A stretch of 11,343 nt of DNA from VBDM01 sp041496705 (lineage in GTDB: Bacteria > Pseudomonadota > Gammaproteobacteria > Burkholderiales > SG8-39), in the NCBI GenBank assembly GCA_041496705.1, contig JBGQFD010000112.1, positions 1 through 11,343 of the forward strand. Reading direction: 5' to 3'. The notes below the pieces were generated by a model. That model did not search any database. It had not been told where the DNA came from and saw nothing but the letters and a program-made list of their open reading frames with translations. The number at the start of each line of letters is the position of its first letter. The stretch's first letter is position 1. The position numbers and the translations under genes are program-made. Of the stretch, positions 1 through 5,565 are shown piece after piece.

Positions 1-653
1 ACATGCCGTTCGACCCGGCGAAGGATTTCTCGCCCATCGTGATGGTGTCGTATTCGCCTCACGTCCTTGCGGTGCATCCCTCGGTACCAGTCGCCAGCGT
101 GAAGGAGCTGATCGCCTATGCCCGTGCGAACCCGGGCAAGCTCAATTTCGCCAACTCGGGCACCGGCGGCGCGCCGCACCTCGCGGGCGTCGAATTCGCG
201 GCGCGCACCGGCGTGCAGTGGACCTACATTCCCTACAAGGGCGGCTCTGCGGCGGTCACCGACGTGATCGCGGGCAACGCCAACGTGCTGTTCAACGGCA
301 TGCTCGCCACTTATCCTTCGGTGAAAGGCGGCCGGCTCAAAGGCCTCGCCGTGTCCGGCGCGCAGCGCGTGCCTTCGGCGCCCGAGCTACCGACGGTGGC
401 CGAGACGCTTCCGGGTTTCGAGACCGGCTCCTACCAGGGCCTGCTCGCCGCGGCCGGCACGCCGCGCGATATCGTGATGAAGCTGAACGCCGAACTGACC
501 CGGATCCTGAACACCGGCGACATGAAGGAGTTCCTCGCGAAGCAGGGCACCGAAGTGCGCGCCGGCACGCCGGAGGCGCTCGGCACGTTCATCGTCGACG
601 AAAAAGCGCGCTGGGCGAAAGTAGTCAAGGAAGCCGGCATCAAGGCCGACTGA
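1..653 (+). CDS. Bug/TctC-family tripartite tricarboxylate transporter substrate-binding protein, 5' end cut by window
   Basis: This is the C-terminal ~216 residues of a periplasmic binding protein of the Bug (TctC) family, which captures small carboxylates or other organic anions for TctA/TctB-type transporters. The family signatures are visible: the segment around PFDPAKDFSPI near the left edge, the SVKELIAYARANPGKLNF block, GTGGAPHLAG, IPYKGG followed by a D-V-I-AG segment, and the late RVPSAPELPTVAE block. Complete members are about 320 residues, so roughly 100 N-terminal residues, including the signal peptide, lie outside the window. The ATG at position 3 is most likely an internal methionine because it sits inside a conserved block. 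The reading frame ends at TGA 651-653. The substrate cannot be told from the sequence. No TctA or TctB gene is visible in the window. An alpha/beta hydrolase gene follows after about 40 nt and may be co-transcribed. Confidence 0.93.
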   Translation, partial: MPFDPAKDFSPIVMVSYSPHVLAVHPSVPVASVKELIAYARANPGKLNFANSGTGGAPHLAGVEFAARTGVQWTYIPYKGGSAAVTDVIAGNANVLFNGMLATYPSVKGGRLKGLAVSGAQRVPSAPELPTVAETLPGFETGSYQGLLAAAGTPRDIVMKLNAELTRILNTGDMKEFLAKQGTEVRAGTPEALGTFIVDEKARWAKVVKEAGIKAD

Positions 654-694
654 GATATTCTCCAAGGTCGCAGGTTCGCGACCACGATCCGAGG

Positions 695-1363
695 ATGCCG
701 AGCGACGCAGAGTGGCGGGTCGAGATCGGGGACGAGGCAACCGCCGCGGTCTTCGAGCCCGCGCTCGCGTCTTCCAACGGCGCGCTCTTCGTCTGCGCGC
801 ACGGCGCCGGCGGCCACATGGCCGACCGCGGCATGCTCGCAGTCTCCGAACAACTGCGAAATCACGGGTTCGACATCGTCCGCTTCAATTTCCTCTACCG
901 GGAAAGAAAATCCGGCCGCCCGGATACCATACCGCGGCTGAAGGAATGCATCTCCGCCGTGGCCGCGCACGCGCGCCGCGAGCTCGCTGCGCAGAAACTC
1001 ATCCTCGGCGGACGCTCGATGGGCGGACGCGCGGCTTCGATGCTCGCCGCCGAGAACTATCCCTGCGACGGCCTCCTGCTCCTCGCCTATCCCCTGCATC
1101 CTTCGGGGAAGCCTGAAGAGCTGCGCGATGCGCACCTGGCGAAAATCAGGGTTCCGGTCCTTTGCCTGAACGGCACCCGTGACGCACTGTGCCGGCGCGA
1201 CTTGATGGAAGGAGTAGTCGGGCGTTTGACCGTGCGATGGACGATGCACTGGCTGGAAGGCGCGGATCACAGCTTCCACGTGCTGAAGAGCTCGGAAAGA
1301 ACGGATGCAGACGTGCTGAACGAAATCGCCGGGGCGAGCGCTGTCTGGGTGTCCGGCGTCTAG
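695..1363 (+). CDS. KANL3/Tex30-like alpha/beta hydrolase
   Basis: This 222-aa protein looks like a small cytosolic alpha/beta hydrolase of the type related to eukaryotic KANL3/Tex30, often annotated as dienelactone-hydrolase-like. No signal peptide is visible. The fold is indicated by an oxyanion-region motif AHGAGG at about residues 35-40, a nucleophile elbow G-R-S-M-G with Ser108, an acid in LNGTRD (Asp163) and a catalytic His in GADHSFH (His202), in the expected order. I chose the ATG at 695 because the family begins shortly before the first strand and the frame upstream of it runs through the neighbouring gene. A purine-rich GAGG lies very close to this ATG, so the ribosome site is not ideal. 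It begins 41 nt after the binding-protein gene and probably shares its transcript. The natural substrate is unknown for this family in bacteria. Confidence 0.85.
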   Translation: MPSDAEWRVEIGDEATAAVFEPALASSNGALFVCAHGAGGHMADRGMLAVSEQLRNHGFDIVRFNFLYRERKSGRPDTIPRLKECISAVAAHARRELAAQKLILGGRSMGGRAASMLAAENYPCDGLLLLAYPLHPSGKPEELRDAHLAKIRVPVLCLNGTRDALCRRDLMEGVVGRLTVRWTMHWLEGADHSFHVLKSSERTDADVLNEIAGASAVWVSGV

Positions 1364-1383
1364 CCGAAGTCGATCGCGCGCCC

Positions 1384-1405
1384 ACGCCGGCACGCTCACC
1401 GGCGT
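1384..1405 (+). terminator. Hairpin between convergent genes, possible terminator
   Basis: Perfect 7-bp arms ACGCCGG (1384-1390) and CCGGCGT (1399-1405) flank an 8-nt loop. The second arm runs into TTT followed by CCCGTT, so it could act as a weak intrinsic terminator for the rightward hydrolase gene. The loop contains the stop codon of the leftward MBL gene (TCA at 1396-1398 on the plus strand). The short T tract keeps confidence modest. Confidence 0.4.
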
Positions 1406-3312
1406 TTCCCGTTCGCGTCTGTCGGAGCCCCCATTTGCGGCAGGTCGAGGCCGCCTTTCCACGAGTAGATGATAAATTTGAACGGATTGAACTCCTGGTA
1501 CTTCTCCGTGAGCTTGAGGTAGGCGAGGCGCTCCAACTCATCGAGCGAGCCGCCCTCTGGAAACCTGCCCTTGGTCGAGTCCAGGGTGTTCGCCGCGAGC
1601 TCGTATTTGCCGTCCTCGATCATTCGCTTCACTCCCTTGGCAAGCTGCCGCTCGGAAACGCCCAGATAGTCGATCAGCATGGATCCGCGGTCGCTGCGGC
1701 CGAGCGCGTCCATCCCCTGCAAGTCAGGCTGCCAGTAGCCGACGCTCTGGTGATAGATACGGTTGATCACGTTTTCGCGCATGACCAGATAAGGCACATG
1801 GGCGCCCGGTTCCCCGTGAAGGAGCCCGGGCGGTATGAGGTTCGCCTGATGCAGGGCCGAACGCTCGCTGCCGCGCCGGATCCCCGACAGCACTTCCCCC
1901 TGCAGCCAGGCAAGATGGGCTTTCATGGCCGCCAGGATCGCCGGCGAGGAAAAGATCCGGTTCAGCGGCTCGTGTCCATGCAGAATGTGCCGCGGCTTTT
2001 TTTGCGTGGCGACATCGATGGCATCGAGAAGCCCGGAAACGCTTCCCTCCTCGACAAAAGGCGCCCCGAGGTAGGGCATGATGAAATCACCGACGAACAG
2101 GGTGCCGTAATCCGGCAGATGGATGAACATGGCGTCGTCGGTTTCTCCGCCCCGTACCGGAATGAGCTCGATGCGGGTGCCTCCGACCTCCAGTTCCGTG
2201 GCCCGATCGATGGTCACATCGGGTCTGAAACTGTTTACGTCATCCAGGCTGAAGCGCTCACCGAAGAACCGCGTGGCGAGCGCCTGCGGGGCGCCCACCG
2301 ACCGGGCGATCTCGTCGCGGTAGTTGGAGCGGGCGTAGAACTTGAGCCGCGGGTTCCGGCTGCGAAAATACCGATGGCCCCCGACGTGGTCCCAATGCGC
2401 GTGCGTCACCAGGATCACCGTCAGTCCGGGCAGGTCGGGCGCGTAGGCCCGCAGCGCCCTGTAGGCCGCTTCCGCAGAATCGGGTCGCGTACCGGCATCG
2501 ATGCCGATCAATTCACGCCCGTCGCCCGATACCACGAAGTAGTACTCCGTGAATTCGAATCCGGATAGCGCATAGACTTTCCCGGGCACGACCTCGGCAA
2601 TCCGCCTGGGCGAGAATGCGTGCCCGGTCGCGGGCTCGATGGAATTCGGCGCGGTCATCGTGATGGGCTTCCGGAAGTCGGTGAAACCGCTCAGCTGGAG
2701 GTACTTCTGCGAGGCGGGTGCGTCGTCCTGCCGGAGCAGATCGGCGAGGTGATAATAGACTTCCCTCGACCAGCCCGCGTGCGGCGCCTTGTCGAGATTC
2801 CGCAGACACCAATCGAGATCATCCTTCGCGGCCTGTCTCTTGCCGAAGAAGGCCGGAAGCTGGGCGTAGACGACACCCGACATCCAGCGAACGACGAAAA
2901 TGTTTCCTCCCGAGAGCTGCTTCGCGTTCTCGAGAATGCCGATCGTATCCCTGACCCACCCGATTCTGCCCAGCAGGGGGACCTCGCTCGCGTAGCCGGC
3001 GCGCAGCACGCCGATCGCCGCGAGGTAGAGGGACCTCTGCGCATCGGACAGGCGCGGGTCGAATTCCTTCAGCAATTCCGACAGGAACTGGGCGCCGTCG
3101 CGATGCAGATTGGCACTGGCGAACTGCCCCATCAGCAGCAAGAGCAGCTGCGGATCCTGCGGCGGCCCCGCGCGATTGACCGCCTTGAGATACTCGAGCT
3201 CGGGGCGGCTTGTCCCGGCGGGTGCCGTATCGGACTTCCCGACTTCCGCGATCGACACAGCCAGGGCTCCCACGAGCAGCAGCCCGACGATCCAACGCAA
3301 GGCAAAGGACAT
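1396..3312 (-). CDS. Alkyl-sulfatase-like MBL-fold hydrolase with long N-terminal domain
   Basis: This 638-aa protein has an N-terminal hydrophobic segment (residues ~6-22) that is a signal peptide or anchor, placing the enzyme outside the cytoplasm. A mostly helical region of about 200 residues follows, then a metallo-beta-lactamase domain at ~245-450. The metal motif THAHWDH is at 303-309 (ligands His304, His306, Asp308, His309). Glu390 in GGETDDA stands where alkyl sulfatases such as SdsA1 use Glu rather than His. Asp409 (FVGD) and His447 (HGHE) complete the site. Residues ~515-620, with the segment IYHQSVGYWQPDLQGM, resemble the alkyl-sulfatase dimerisation domain. I see no C-terminal SCP2-like domain. 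The start at 3312 was preferred over one 22 codons upstream because GAGG lies 8 nt before it and the signal sequence begins there. The family is known to hydrolyse alkyl sulfate esters; sulfatase activity here is an inference. It is divergent from an HxlR regulator that probably controls it. Confidence 0.85.
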   Translation of the reverse strand: MSFALRWIVGLLLVGALAVSIAEVGKSDTAPAGTSRPELEYLKAVNRAGPPQDPQLLLLLMGQFASANLHRDGAQFLSELLKEFDPRLSDAQRSLYLAAIGVLRAGYASEVPLLGRIGWVRDTIGILENAKQLSGGNIFVVRWMSGVVYAQLPAFFGKRQAAKDDLDWCLRNLDKAPHAGWSREVYYHLADLLRQDDAPASQKYLQLSGFTDFRKPITMTAPNSIEPATGHAFSPRRIAEVVPGKVYALSGFEFTEYYFVVSGDGRELIGIDAGTRPDSAEAAYRALRAYAPDLPGLTVILVTHAHWDHVGGHRYFRSRNPRLKFYARSNYRDEIARSVGAPQALATRFFGERFSLDDVNSFRPDVTIDRATELEVGGTRIELIPVRGGETDDAMFIHLPDYGTLFVGDFIMPYLGAPFVEEGSVSGLLDAIDVATQKKPRHILHGHEPLNRIFSSPAILAAMKAHLAWLQGEVLSGIRRGSERSALHQANLIPPGLLHGEPGAHVPYLVMRENVINRIYHQSVGYWQPDLQGMDALGRSDRGSMLIDYLGVSERQLAKGVKRMIEDGKYELAANTLDSTKGRFPEGGSLDELERLAYLKLTEKYQEFNPFKFIIYSWKGGLDLPQMGAPTDANGKRR

Positions 3313-3339
3313 GGTCGATTCCTCAGGTAATAAACTATG

Positions 3340-3375
3340 TATACTGTAGTGACTTGCTATACTGTAGTCACTTGC
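3340..3375. repeat. Tandem 18-bp repeat, probable HxlR operator
   Basis: Two head-to-tail 18-bp units, tatactgtagtgacttgc (3340-3357) and tatactgtagtcacttgc (3358-3375), differ at a single base. That one difference also creates a 7-bp inverted pair, AGTGACT (3348-3354) and AGTCACT (3366-3372), with centres 18 bp apart. Each unit also contains the small dyad ACT-GT-AGT. The repeat lies between the divergent MBL and HxlR genes and over both candidate promoters. Dimeric winged-helix regulators of the HxlR family commonly bind such sites, so this is the likely autoregulatory operator; the binding itself is inferred. Confidence 0.7.
3355..3363 (+). promoter_or_regulatory. Candidate extended -10 promoter for the HxlR gene
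   Basis: TGCTATACT is an extended -10 element (TGn plus TATACT, hexamer at 3358-3363), reading rightward. No good -35 box is present, which is usual for extended -10 promoters. The element straddles the junction of the two 18-bp repeats and overlaps the opposing promoter's -10 box, so the two promoters should exclude each other. The predicted transcript start is near 3370. Confidence 0.45.
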
Positions 3376-3389
3376 CAATAAGATGTCAA
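3361..3389 (-). promoter_or_regulatory. Candidate sigma70 promoter for the alkyl-sulfatase-like gene
   Basis: Reading leftward there is a perfect -35 box TTGACA (plus-strand 3384-3389), a 17-bp spacer and a -10 box TACAGT (3361-3366). The second copy of the 18-bp repeat covers the -10 box and the downstream part of the spacer, so a bound regulator would block it. The predicted transcript start is near 3354, giving a leader of about 40 nt with the ribosome site GAGG at its end. The -35 box overlaps the more upstream possible start codon of the HxlR gene. Confidence 0.55.
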
Positions 3390-3406
3390 CCGGATATTTT
3401 TACGGC

Positions 3407-3724
3407 ATGGCCCGTTCCTACCGCCTGAAGACCTGCCCGGTCGCCCGCACGCTGGACATCATCGGCGAGCGCTGGACGATCCTGATTCTTCGCGACTTGC
3501 TGTTGCAGGGCCCGCGGCGATACCAGGATTTCCAGGAGTCACTGGCGGGTGTCGCCCCCAACACGCTGTCCGCCCGCCTGAAACACATGGAAACGCACGG
3601 CCTCATTGCGCGTCGCCAGTACAGCGAGCACCCCCCGAGGCTTGAGTATCACCTCACCGAAAAGGGAAAAAGCCTGGGTCCCGTGCTCAAGGCGCTGCGC
3701 GAGTGGGGACAGAGGCATAGCTGA
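3407..3724 (+). CDS. HxlR-family winged-helix transcriptional regulator
   Basis: This 105-aa protein is a near full-length HxlR/MarR-like DNA-binding regulator. Diagnostic features are Cys10 near the N-terminus (LKTCPVARTLD), the IIGERWTILILRDLL helix, the RRYQDFQESLAGVAPNTLSARL recognition region, the wing with YSEHPPRLEYHLTEKG, and the closing ALREW. In characterised relatives such as YodB the N-terminal cysteine senses quinones or electrophiles; whether Cys10 does so here is unknown. Two ATGs are possible, 3383 and 3407. I favour 3407 because the family usually starts close before the cysteine and because 3383 lies within the opposing promoter's -35 region. Neither has a strong ribosome site. 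The gene diverges from the alkyl-sulfatase-like gene with a tandem repeat between them, suggesting self-regulation and control of that enzyme. Confidence 0.92.
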   Translation: MARSYRLKTCPVARTLDIIGERWTILILRDLLLQGPRRYQDFQESLAGVAPNTLSARLKHMETHGLIARRQYSEHPPRLEYHLTEKGKSLGPVLKALREWGQRHS

Positions 3725-3737
3725 CCTAAAATAAAAC

Positions 3738-3754
3738 GCCCCGGCTTCCGGGGC
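3738..3754. terminator. GC-rich hairpin after the HxlR gene
   Basis: Perfect 7-bp arms GCCCCGG (3738-3744) and CCGGGGC (3748-3754) enclose a 3-nt loop. On the plus strand it is followed only by ATTCC, so forward termination would be weak. On the minus strand it is followed by GTTTTATTTTA, a good U tract, so it looks most efficient against leftward transcription arriving from the PilZ gene. It starts 13 nt after the HxlR stop codon and probably serves both directions. Confidence 0.65.
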
Positions 3755-3778
3755 ATTCCGCACATCAGGGAGAAACCC

Positions 3779-4015
3779 GTGCTGCGCTGCTGCCTCGCCT
3801 TCATCCTCGTTCTTGCCGCGCCGCCTGGGTTCGCTCAAGGCGCATCCACAGCCAATTCCCCGGACGAGGCTGCCGGTCTGGTACTCGCCGGAAAGGTTTC
3901 GCTGGTGGAAGGGGACGTGCGCTTAAGAGTAGAGTCGCGCGAGCTACTCGCGGCGCTCACCTTTCTTTGCGGCCCGTTCCTTCTTGGCCGCTTCGTGCCG
4001 CTTCTTTTGCTGTAA
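3779..4015 (+). pseudogene. Truncated secreted protein resembling the start of a FecR-domain protein
   Basis: The reading frame begins with GTG at 3779, six nt after a good ribosome site (AGGGAG, 3767-3772). It encodes a clear signal peptide ending near GFAQ, then AAGLVLAGKVSLVEGDVRL. That last block resembles the opening strand of FecR-domain periplasmic proteins (usual pattern G-x-V-x-x-x-x-G-x-V). After about residue 50 the resemblance stops, and the frame runs through low-complexity hydrophobic residues to TAA at 4013-4015, giving 78 aa. FecR-domain proteins of this type are normally several hundred residues. I therefore read it as the surviving 5' end of a gene whose remainder was lost or replaced near 3930. 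The alternative is a real 78-aa exported peptide. The stretch from 3944 leftward on the opposite strand looks like another gene's 3' tail, which supports a junction here. Confidence 0.5.
3938..3952. other. Short perfect dyad near the FecR-fragment breakpoint
   Basis: CGCGAG (3938-3943) and CTCGCG (3947-3952) are perfect 6-bp arms around a CTA loop. Read on the minus strand, the loop is the TAG stop of the Lys-rich frame that continues past the PilZ stop codon. It lies at the point where FecR-like coding similarity ends. It has no U tract, so I do not call it a terminator. Confidence 0.3.
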
Positions 4016-4057
4016 GGTGCGCCGGCCTGGCAGCAGGACATTCCAGATGCGACAAAG
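3944..4057 (-). other. Lys/Arg-rich frame continuing in phase after the PilZ stop codon
   Basis: Immediately after the PilZ TGA (plus-strand 4058-4060), the same minus-strand frame continues for 37 codons to TAG (3944-3946). It encodes a strongly basic tail with the segment QQKKRHEAAKKERAAKK. This composition looks like a genuine protein C-terminus rather than random frame. It has no start codon of its own. It could be the remnant tail of a longer PilZ-type gene interrupted by a stop, a readthrough extension, or the end of an unrelated lost gene fused by rearrangement. I do not recognise the tail. Confidence 0.3.
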
Positions 4058-4393
4058 TCATCCTCCGGATCTGTTCAATCTCTCCGAATACATTTCCTGC
4101 AAATACGACTGGAGCAGGCTGGCTCCCCTCTTGTCGATCCCCACGATCTTCGTGCCCATGCCCGCTTCGGTGGCATGTTTTACCTCAAGCTTGCACACGA
4201 GATTCTTTTCCGGGTAAAGCTGGCACCTGAATAGAAGTAGCTGCCCTACCGAAAGCTTCTCCATGCAGATGATCGATAAACCGTGATCGCTCATCTCCAT
4301 GACCATGCAGGGGAACCAGGAGGTGTCCCCAAACTTCAGCGACCCTCTCTGGCTGACCGCAATACGCGCTTCGGCGCGCATGTCACGTCTCAT
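4058..4393 (-). CDS. Small PilZ-domain protein (probable c-di-GMP receptor)
   Basis: This 111-aa cytosolic protein consists almost entirely of a PilZ domain, which binds cyclic di-GMP. The RxxxR motif is present as R-A-E-A-R at residues 6-10. The second motif, normally (D/N)xSxxG, reads E-M-S-D-H-G at 33-38, so the usual Asp/Asn is replaced by Glu. Further beta strands and the GMGTKIVGID segment near 78-87 follow. I chose the start at 4393 because a textbook ribosome site AAGGAGG (plus-strand 4400-4406) lies six nt upstream and because residues before it do not belong to the domain. The Glu substitution may weaken ligand binding. A diguanylate cyclase gene is 5 kb away in the same window, but nothing shows a direct pairing. 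Confidence 0.85.
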   Translation of the reverse strand: MRRDMRAEARIAVSQRGSLKFGDTSWFPCMVMEMSDHGLSIICMEKLSVGQLLLFRCQLYPEKNLVCKLEVKHATEAGMGTKIVGIDKRGASLLQSYLQEMYSERLNRSGG

Positions 4394-4445
4394 CGGGGAC
4401 CTCCTTGTCGGCTGTTGCAGCCACGGCGGCGAGTATGCCAACGTC

Positions 4446-4451
4446 ATTATA
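4446..4451 (-). promoter_or_regulatory. Consensus -10 box upstream of the PilZ gene
   Basis: TATAAT, a perfect -10 hexamer, lies on the minus strand 52 nt upstream of the PilZ start codon. The upstream region offers only a weak -35 (ATGACC with a 19-bp spacer). This implies a transcript separate from the Bug-type binding-protein gene further upstream, with a leader of about 45 nt. Confidence 0.5.
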
Positions 4452-4510
4452 TCCAGACTGGAACGGGCCGGGTCATGCATGGGCCCCCCATGTTTTGCTC
4501 TGTCAGAAAG

Positions 4511-5482
4511 TCAGTCGAACTGCAACCCGAATTCGCGACTGATCCCGGTCGTCTGCTCGTACGTATCGATCAGGATCTTCGCAAGCTCTTCGGGCGTTGA
4601 CGAAAGCGGAATGGAGCCCGCTTTCTCGATCATTTCGCGGTACTCGGGTAACTTCACGATCGCCGTGATGTGACGATTGAGCAGCGTGATGATGGCTTGC
4701 GCGGTACCCGCCCCGGCACAGATGCCAAGCCAGCCGAATCGGACGAAGGGAACTCCCATCTCGTTCAGGGTCGGTGTGTCGGGCGCCGACGCGAGCCGCT
4801 GCGGACTGGTGACGGCGAGGATCTTGAGGTTCCCGGCCTTGTATTGAGGCAGGATCGAGAGCGTCGGCGAAACATAGATGTGCACCCGGCCTGCGAGCAG
4901 GTCCGGCATGATTTCGGCCCCGCCCTTGTAGGGCACCCCGGTCATTTCGATCCCGGTCAGCTTGCCCATCTCGAGCGCGAGGATTTCCTGCGCCGAGCCG
5001 CGGCCGACCATACCGTAATTGATCTTCCCCGGGTTGGCCTTCGCGTACGCGATGAATGTTTCCCAGCTCTGCGCGGGTATCTCGTTGGTCAGCGCAACCC
5101 CGTAGTAATAGCGCGAGATCTGGCTGATCGGCGCGATGTCGCCGAGCTTGTACGCGATCTTCCTGTAGATCGCAGCGTTGATGGACTCGAAATGGGTGCA
5201 GAGCAGCAGGTTGTACCCGTCCCGCGGCTTTGCGAGCACGTCCTGGGTCGCGATCTGGCCGCCGGCGCCGGTCCTGTTCTCCACGACGACGCGCTGTCCG
5301 AGGGCCGGTCCAAGCCTGTCGGCGATGAATCGGGCCGGCAGATCGGTCGGTCCGCCCGCGCTGAAACCGACCACGAGCCTGACCGGTTTCTCCGGATAGC
5401 TCGTCTGCGCCCGCACCGCGCCTGCCGCGGCGAGGGCAGCCGTCAGCAATGACGCTATCAACCGATGCATCAAGCCGGACAT
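4511..5482 (-). CDS. Bug/TctC-family tripartite tricarboxylate transporter substrate-binding protein
   Basis: This complete 323-aa protein has the standard length and layout of the Bug family. A signal peptide runs to about VRAQ (residue ~26). It is followed by YPEKPVRLVVGFSAGGPTDLPAR, in which the GGPTD region forms part of the ligand pocket in characterised Bug proteins. Then come VVENRTGAGGQIATQ, a variable central segment, VPYKGGAEIMPDLLAG, and the closing LASAPDTPTLNEMG. It is periplasmic and probably binds an organic acid or aromatic carboxylate, though the substrate cannot be predicted. The start at 5482 has GGGAGG five nt upstream; a second Met four codons in is possible but has no better site. 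There are no transporter subunits nearby, a common arrangement for Bug genes. It diverges from the MetE-like gene. Confidence 0.95.
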   Translation of the reverse strand: MSGLMHRLIASLLTAALAAAGAVRAQTSYPEKPVRLVVGFSAGGPTDLPARFIADRLGPALGQRVVVENRTGAGGQIATQDVLAKPRDGYNLLLCTHFESINAAIYRKIAYKLGDIAPISQISRYYYGVALTNEIPAQSWETFIAYAKANPGKINYGMVGRGSAQEILALEMGKLTGIEMTGVPYKGGAEIMPDLLAGRVHIYVSPTLSILPQYKAGNLKILAVTSPQRLASAPDTPTLNEMGVPFVRFGWLGICAGAGTAQAIITLLNRHITAIVKLPEYREMIEKAGSIPLSSTPEELAKILIDTYEQTTGISREFGLQFD

Positions 5483-5537
5483 TCTGACCTCCCAGATTTT
5501 TCAGCCGACGGTCGTTTCACGCGCTAATATGATTTTC

Positions 5538-5543
5538 ATTGTA
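5538..5543 (-). promoter_or_regulatory. Candidate -10 box for the Bug-type gene
   Basis: TACAAT on the minus strand lies 55 nt upstream of the binding-protein start codon. The -35 region overlaps the start of the divergent MetE-like gene and is not a good match. Similar TACAAT boxes occur upstream of several other leftward genes in this window. The call rests on the hexamer and its position only. Confidence 0.3.
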
Positions 5544-5565
5544 GGCTGCCCGGCGAACAAACAGT

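Noticed and set aside
1189..2568. 459-codon plus-strand open frame opposite the alkyl-sulfatase-like gene
   Set aside because: It is antisense to a well-supported enzyme gene and has no recognisable motif, ribosome site or signal peptide.
3383..3406. Eight extra N-terminal residues for the HxlR protein from the ATG at 3383
   Set aside because: The ATG overlaps the opposing promoter's -35 region and the added residues are not typical of the family; it cannot be fully excluded because neither start has a strong ribosome site.
4478..4492. Perfect dyad CATGGG-CCC-CCCATG followed by TTTTG on the plus strand, as a terminator
   Set aside because: No rightward gene ends before it, and for leftward transcription from the Bug gene there is no U tract after it; the 6-bp stem is short.
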